From Saccoglossus kowalevskii (Eukaryota; Hemichordata; Enteropneusta; Harrimaniidae): a stretch of DNA of 12,341 nt. The stretch covers positions 3,720-16,060 of the forward strand of contig NW_003134869.1 of assembly GCF_000003605.2 (NCBI RefSeq), read 5' to 3'. A program made the translations under genes and the position numbers. The notes beneath the pieces were generated by a model. That model searched no databases and was not told where the DNA came from. It was given only the letters and a program-made list of their open reading frames with translations. This document shows, one piece after another, positions 8,658 through 12,341 of this stretch; the stretch's first letter is position 1; every line of letters begins with the position of its first letter.

Positions 8658-11024
8658 CTGTAAGTGAAGTAATAAATCATTAAATAGCTATTGTTTACTT
8701 TATTTAAACGCAACAAACTTTCTGTAAAATCTATAAAATCTCTCTTTTATAGATTTTACAGAGAGTTTGTATTGACACTGACTGACTCTCTTTCAAATAC
8801 ATTGTGTTCACCTAGCAATGGATAACTATTGATATCATGCCTGTTTTTATTGAATCGAAATTCAGAACTCTCCATAACTAATAGGAAGTTGTAGTTGTTA
8901 CCTCTGTTGAGCTCAATCCTTGTGAATTGTCCCCTCTGGGGGGAGTACTCTGTCTTCTATGTTTATCTTGATTCTGTAAATGAAGTAATCATCATTAGCT
9001 ATTCTTTAATTATTTTAACATAACAGCATTAGCATGAGTAAAAATGATCTGCTATTTTAGCAAAATACAAGTAATCTGAACAATATTGCCAACCTGAGCA
9101 TAGTCAGGTACAAACATTGGTCATACCATGAAGGTAAAAGGAAGAAGAAATAAGCCTATTAAATTCAATTGTTTATTGCTAAGTTAGGCTCCTAATCCCT
9201 TTGTGCTCCTGGCGTTTGAACTCGATGATAGTTGGCAATTGTTTAAACTAGTGTACTGACCGTAATATTCAAATTACAGAGAAACAATTTTCCGATGAAA
9301 TATTAAATCAGTTGCGCAGACCATAAATGAGGTCGTTACTCATGCGCAGTGACCTTTGTTGAAAACAAGAGGTTACCATTCACACACCTAGACTTACTTG
9401 CAGTCTGTTGCGATTCCGATGAAAAATTCTTGAAAAATAAATATAAATTGCGTAAATGAGGGGTGAACGCAAAAGTCATGTGACCGCGACATTTCCTAAA
9501 ATCAAATACATTCGTTTATGTCTGAAATACTACACTTTCCTAGTGACAACGGAATTTAGATCTCCTTCCAAACTGTAACTTTGATTTTTGATTCATATGT
9601 AATGTGTTTTTAGTTATCAAGAACGAAGTTAAAATTTGGCAACGTTACAAAATCGAATCGATTGGTGCTTAAGGTAGAGATGCAGGTTTGTGGGCACTTG
9701 GGATTTTTTTTTGCTTTTTTGCTTTTTATTATCCAAACAGTCTTGGCTATAGACTGTTAACATTTTGTAGAATTGTGAATAGTGGAACATACTCAAAAGA
9801 CGATTTTAAAATATAGATGGTGCAAACATTCTCTCTTTTGAATGCTTAGCAAGATTTAGCAAGACTGTACATAAATAATAAAAAAGAAACATGGTGAAAA
9901 AAAGAAATGACGGGATCTTCATATTATGCACTATATTTAACTTTTAACAAACCGATAAGACATTTAAATTTGGAACTGTTACAGCCATTTTAATTATGAG
10001 CATTAGCAAACTTCTTACTGAGTGAATTGTTATGCAAATTAGCAATTATCTCACCTTCGTGATAGTGCACATCCCAGAACTTAGCTCCTAGACGCTTTGA
10101 CCTTTTCTTTTGAAATTTTCACAAATGATTGACAATGTGTTTATCTTCAAAACGCCGTCGGGGCATTGTTTTTTGTTGAACAGTGTTACAACAATCGTAC
10201 AGACAACTAGTCTGGGTGTTAATTTATGCATCAACTTGAAGTAGTGAAATTTTAGCTGCTGCCCTGCAAAATTGACAACTTGTAGACAGATTTCAAGACG
10301 GCACTTTCTTCATAGTAAACAGATGTACCCGTAAACCAATTTTGACAGAATACAGAAGCATGGTTTAGAAGCTATTTTTTTAAATCAATTTTGACCAAAA
10401 AAGCACATTTTTGTGCATATTTCAAACTACAGTGTCCATAAAAAAATAATAACAAAATTTTAAAATTCATACAATAAGCTTTTCGAAAACATATAGTTTT
10501 GTAGACAAGGGAGGTCATCTTGGTTTCCTAATTAACTAGTTAAAATACCTGTCAGGTAAACTGCATCTCTACCTTAAGTCAAAGGTAATCTATCCTGAAT
10601 CTATCAAAAGCATTCATCCATCGCTGTTCTCCAGACAGACAGACAAACAGGTGGACGACGACATGAGATTTTTTCTTTTAAACTAATTTGGTCTTTTCGA
10701 TTGGGCAAAATAATGTGTTTAAATCATAACCTCCTCCATTTTAAAAGAATGTATAGCTTACTGCATCTCAATAACTGCTGCTGCAAGAAAACCGGCACTA
10801 AATAGCGTACAATGAACACGGACTTACAGTGAATAGATGGACATGCAAGTCGAATCTCTGACGCCACAAACATCATGCAGAATATATTTGTGCATATACA
10901 TAATGTAAAGTATTTTATGATCAGAACGACATACTCAGTTACGATTAGTATTGTAATGCTGTACCTTAATACGAGCCGGAATAGTGTTTGACGTCGCCAC
11001 AGGAACACTTGATGCACATCCCAT
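5517..11024 (-). CDS. Multi-exon gene for a tandem-TPR protein with an acylation-type N-terminus (1090 aa, three coding exons)
   Basis: Predicted join on the minus strand: 11024-10965, 8973-8902, 8657-5517. All junctions are phase 0, with donors AAG|GTACAG and GAG|GTAACA and acceptors TTTACAG and CTTACAG. Residues 1-20 carry MGCASS, fitting N-myristoylation at Gly2 with palmitoylation at Cys3. Residues 21-134 are a polar, basic linker with RRQSTPP and RRQSIPP. Residues about 120-140 look like a TPR second helix, and about 145-1061 hold some 21 TPRs. The last 29 residues form a tail ending IIEV. TPR solenoids of this kinesin-light-chain/nephrocystin-3 kind bind other proteins. No kinase, NTPase, NACHT, CHAT or death-fold domain is visible, so I infer a membrane-attached adaptor. 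The family is clear but the orthologue is not, so no symbol is given. A further 5' UTR exon probably lies upstream. Confidence 0.82.
8658..8901 (-). other. Intron 2 of the TPR gene
   Basis: This 244-bp intron begins GTAACA and ends CACTTACAG. Its last roughly 45 bases resemble the end of intron 1, as expected if the duplicated unit covered intron end plus exon. It contains a 26-bp-arm hairpin (8713-8770). Confidence 0.8.
8713..8770. repeat. Near-perfect hairpin in intron 2 (26-bp arms, 6-nt loop)
   Basis: The left arm at 8713-8738 and right arm at 8745-8770 are reverse complements with one mismatch (ACAAACTtTCTG against ACAAACTcTCTG, then TAAAATCTATAAAA shared), separated by TCTCTC. On transcription it would fold into a 58-nt stem-loop. 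It may be a miniature foldback element or an RNA hairpin. It is shorter than most animal pre-miRNAs, and there is no evidence of processing. Confidence 0.8.
8902..8973 (-). CDS. Coding exon 2: 24-residue linker exon, duplicate of the start of exon 3
   Basis: This 72-bp exon lies between an acceptor (ATTTACAG at 8981-8974) and a donor (GAG|GTAACA, GT at 8901-8900). It is phase 0 at both ends and has no stop. It encodes a peptide starting NQDKHRRQSTPPRGD and ending SSTE. The start of exon 3 reads NPDKHRRQSIPPRED and reaches CSTE after the same number of residues. By my count 54 of 72 bases match. The likeness extends upstream into the intron (shared AATAGCTA and ATTACTTCA-TTACAG blocks). Conservation of the reading frame, of the RRQS-x-PPR motif and of both splice sites supports a real exon. 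Being symmetric in phase, it could be skipped without shifting the frame. Confidence 0.85.
8974..10964 (-). other. Intron 1 of the TPR gene
   Basis: This 1991-bp intron runs GTACAG...TTTACAG. Nearly half is a TTAA-ended nonautonomous DNA element (9669-10577). The remainder is AT-rich, and I found no further convincing exon in it. A CAA|GTAAGT donor-like string occurs near 9390 on the minus strand without an obvious matching acceptor and open frame, so an additional alternative exon is possible but not supported. Confidence 0.65.
9669..10577. mobile_element. Nonautonomous TTAA-ended DNA transposon inside intron 1
   Basis: CTTAAGGTAGAGATGCAG at 9668-9685 is repeated exactly in inverted form at 10561-10578. 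Counting TTAA as target site, the element spans 909 bp with terminal repeats of about 17 bp. The inside is AT-rich with T and A runs and has no ORF of transposase size, so it would depend on a transposase encoded elsewhere. TTAA target duplication is the mark of the piggyBac superfamily, although the termini do not begin with the common CCC. The assignment is therefore inferred from the TTAA only. Confidence 0.72.
10965..11024 (-). CDS. Coding exon 1: start codon and MGCASS acylation motif
   Basis: ATG at 11024-11022 sits in a good Kozak context (A at -3, G at +4). It opens 20 codons ending ...PARIK at a donor AAG|GTACAG, leaving phase 0, which matches the acceptors of exons 2 and 3. The product begins MGCASS: Gly2 with Ser6 fits the N-myristoyltransferase pattern, and Cys3 beside it is a usual palmitoylation site. 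Human nephrocystin-3, also a TPR protein, starts MGTASS and is known to be N-myristoylated. Eight bases upstream of the ATG is a strong 3' splice site. The exon is short, so its support rests on splice signals, phase and the motif. Another first exon further upstream cannot be excluded. Confidence 0.68.
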
Positions 11025-11032
11025 CTTGTTTT

Positions 11033-11050
11033 CTGAAAGAGAAAGTTACA
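11033..11050 (-). other. 3' splice site just upstream of the start codon
   Basis: Read on the minus strand, a pyrimidine run (AACTTTCTCTTTCAG) ends with AG at 11034-11033, leaving only AAAACAAG before the ATG. This is the best-looking acceptor near the gene. It implies either a noncoding 5' exon upstream joined here or, in an animal that uses spliced leaders, a trans-splice acceptor. I could not identify the partner donor. Confidence 0.55.
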
Positions 11051-11984
11051 TTTTTGTCATATTCAGATTCACTATATATTTGAAAATATTGTGCAACTAA
11101 TAAAGTGAGTGCCAATAGTAATATTATGATACTGATCTGGTTGAAAAGGGTGATGTTATTGGCTGGTGTCATCCCCGAAGCGAAGCTCGTGAATAAGTTA
11201 TATCAGGTGATCACATGAACAGCTCATAGAAATCGTGATTGTATGGAACAACTATAACTGGTTATAGAGGCTAAATTCGTTCAGTTATGTATATAAACAT
11301 TGGCGCCTAAATTTAAAAAAGTGCTGTATGAACACCTGTAGCATGTTTATGTACTAGTGCACACATCTCAACATTGTACAACATCTGCATTAATAAGTCA
11401 AAAATAAACAATGAAGCTTCCATCGTTTATTTTAAAGATTATAAACGATAATATGACGAAAGGAAAACAAGACTGAAGTGACACGGATTTTTCAGTGGAA
11501 GTGTTATTGTTCATTGCTACAAGAGATTCTTTAGTTTTCTTGAAATAGAACATATTAAAACAATGTCAACATAGTTACATTGCTCATATGTTTATGAATA
11601 TACATAGTTCATCCTGTTTAATTGCCCGTATTAACAATTATCTTGGAAGAAACTAAGCAATCCTCACTACTGGCATCTGAAAGGATTACAAAAATACACT
11701 TTATATAGGGCATATCGAGTGCTTGAGTGCAGTGGATGTTATAGCCCACGTCGAAAAGAGGCATTCATAACCTATATTCAGTATTATATTATTGTATGAC
11801 TGTTTACTACTATTAATGTCGTGATATCACTGGGTCAATGTCATATATTGATTCTTAAATGGTAACTTAGTAATTTAGGATGCACTATAGGTACGACCAT
11901 GAGGGCGCTGTTCATATTCGGAACTACTTAACTTGAACTGAAAAACAATGAGTGTTTAGTTTGTTAGACCACAACTTCCGCAAT
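11051..11984. other. Upstream region of the TPR gene; promoter not located
   Basis: This should hold the 5' UTR exon and promoter if the gene starts within the window. A minus-strand TATATAAAG at 11707-11699 could be a TATA box but is weak evidence in AT-rich DNA. I found no clear donor to pair with the acceptor at 11034-11033. Confidence 0.4.
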
Positions 11985-12080
11985 CGGTCACTGGTTGCAT
12001 AGTGGTTGCCGCATCAGACTCATGATCGGTGGACCTGAAATCAAATCCTACCTTAGGTCAAAACACACACAAAAAACAAT
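11985..12080 (+). repeat. tRNA-Met-like SINE relic with A/C-rich tail
   Basis: TTGCATAGTGG (11995-12005) resembles an A box. CTCATGA (12020-12026) resembles a CAT anticodon loop in a partly paired stem. AAATCAAATCC (12038-12048) matches the B box at 8 of 11 positions. The acceptor stem is not convincing, and an A/C-rich run (12060-12078) follows, as in a SINE tail. It is probably a tRNA-derived repeat and not a functional gene. Confidence 0.42.
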
Positions 12081-12341
12081 TCCGTGATACTGGACACAGA
12101 AGTTAGCATTGAATGTCGTAGTGCCTAATTAACAAATCAAACATAATTTTCATTGTTGTAGTTATTCACGGTCATTTGCCTTATTTTAGATGGCGTATTC
12201 GATTTAGGGATTATGTTGGATAAGTTTTCACTAAGGGCGTTCATAATCCAAAGTCCGGCCTGCAGGAGTCAGTGACAGTTTGGCGTGTGGCGTTATCCAA
12301 CATTATATAATAATATTGAATTGGAGTTGTTATTTTAAGGT
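12081..12341. other. No gene recognised at the right edge
   Basis: Short frames only. Nothing identifiable apart from the tail of the tRNA-like repeat to the left. Confidence 0.5.

Noticed and set aside
8866-8940. RGD tripeptide in exon 2 (PPRGDN), reminiscent of integrin ligands.
   Set aside because: The protein has no signal peptide and a cytosolic acylation-type start, and the duplicate copy reads RED. It is probably chance.
10966-11172. 68-codon minus-strand frame with a strongly hydrophobic segment (ISIIILLLALTLLVAQYF), possibly a small membrane protein.
   Set aside because: It runs across the strong acceptor and into the MGCASS exon in a different frame and ends at a TAA. It has no splice route into the TPR frame, and AT-rich DNA readily yields Leu/Ile-rich frames.
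11699-11707. Minus-strand TATATAAAG as the gene's TATA box.
   Set aside because: Such strings are frequent in this AT-rich DNA, and no initiator, 5' exon or donor could be tied to it.

Overview
The window looks like nuclear DNA of an invertebrate animal, most likely marine, though the species cannot be fixed from sequence alone. The evidence is AT-rich noncoding sequence, GT-AG introns, short inverted-repeat transposons with TTAA ends, tRNA-derived repeats, minisatellites, and a long tandem-TPR protein of the kinesin-light-chain/nephrocystin-3 type that is abundant in invertebrate genomes. Nothing bacterial or viral was seen: no operons, Shine-Dalgarno-led ORFs or CRISPR array.

One gene is well supported. 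It lies on the minus strand from about 11024 down to 5517, with a candidate poly(A) signal at 5294-5289. I read it as three coding exons joined in phase 0: exon 1 (11024-10965, 20 codons), exon 2 (8973-8902, 24 codons) and exon 3 (8657-5517, 1046 codons plus TAG). The predicted protein is 1090 residues. It has an MGCASS lipidation-type N-terminus, a basic linker with a duplicated RRQS-x-P motif, about 21 tandem TPRs of 42-45 residues, and a short tail ending in IIEV. No enzymatic domain is visible, so a membrane-tethered scaffold or adaptor is the natural reading. Exon 3 is certain, exon 2 is strong (splice sites, frame, and homology to the start of exon 3), and exon 1 is good but needs transcript support.

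Region by region: 1-901 holds no convincing gene. Positions 902-1032, 2189-2354 and 4118-4235 are three short MITE-like elements with related terminal inverted repeats and TTAA-type ends. Between them are small palindromes, a degraded tRNA-like repeat (about 2446-2512), a CA microsatellite, and a degenerate minisatellite tract (about 2940-3680) with a four-copy 39-bp core at 3213-3368. From 4236 to 5288 there is only AT-rich noncoding sequence with a possible repeat fragment around 5085-5260. Positions 5289-11032 are the TPR gene. Its intron 1 contains a 909-bp TTAA-ended nonautonomous DNA element, and its small intron 2 contains a near-perfect 58-nt hairpin. Positions 11033-12341 are upstream of the gene and hold a tRNA-Met-like repeat near 11985-12080.

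The most interesting points are the acylation-type start on a pure TPR solenoid (parallel to nephrocystin-3), the tandem exon duplication that created two spaced phospho-motif candidates, and the cluster of TTAA-ended elements in and beside the gene.
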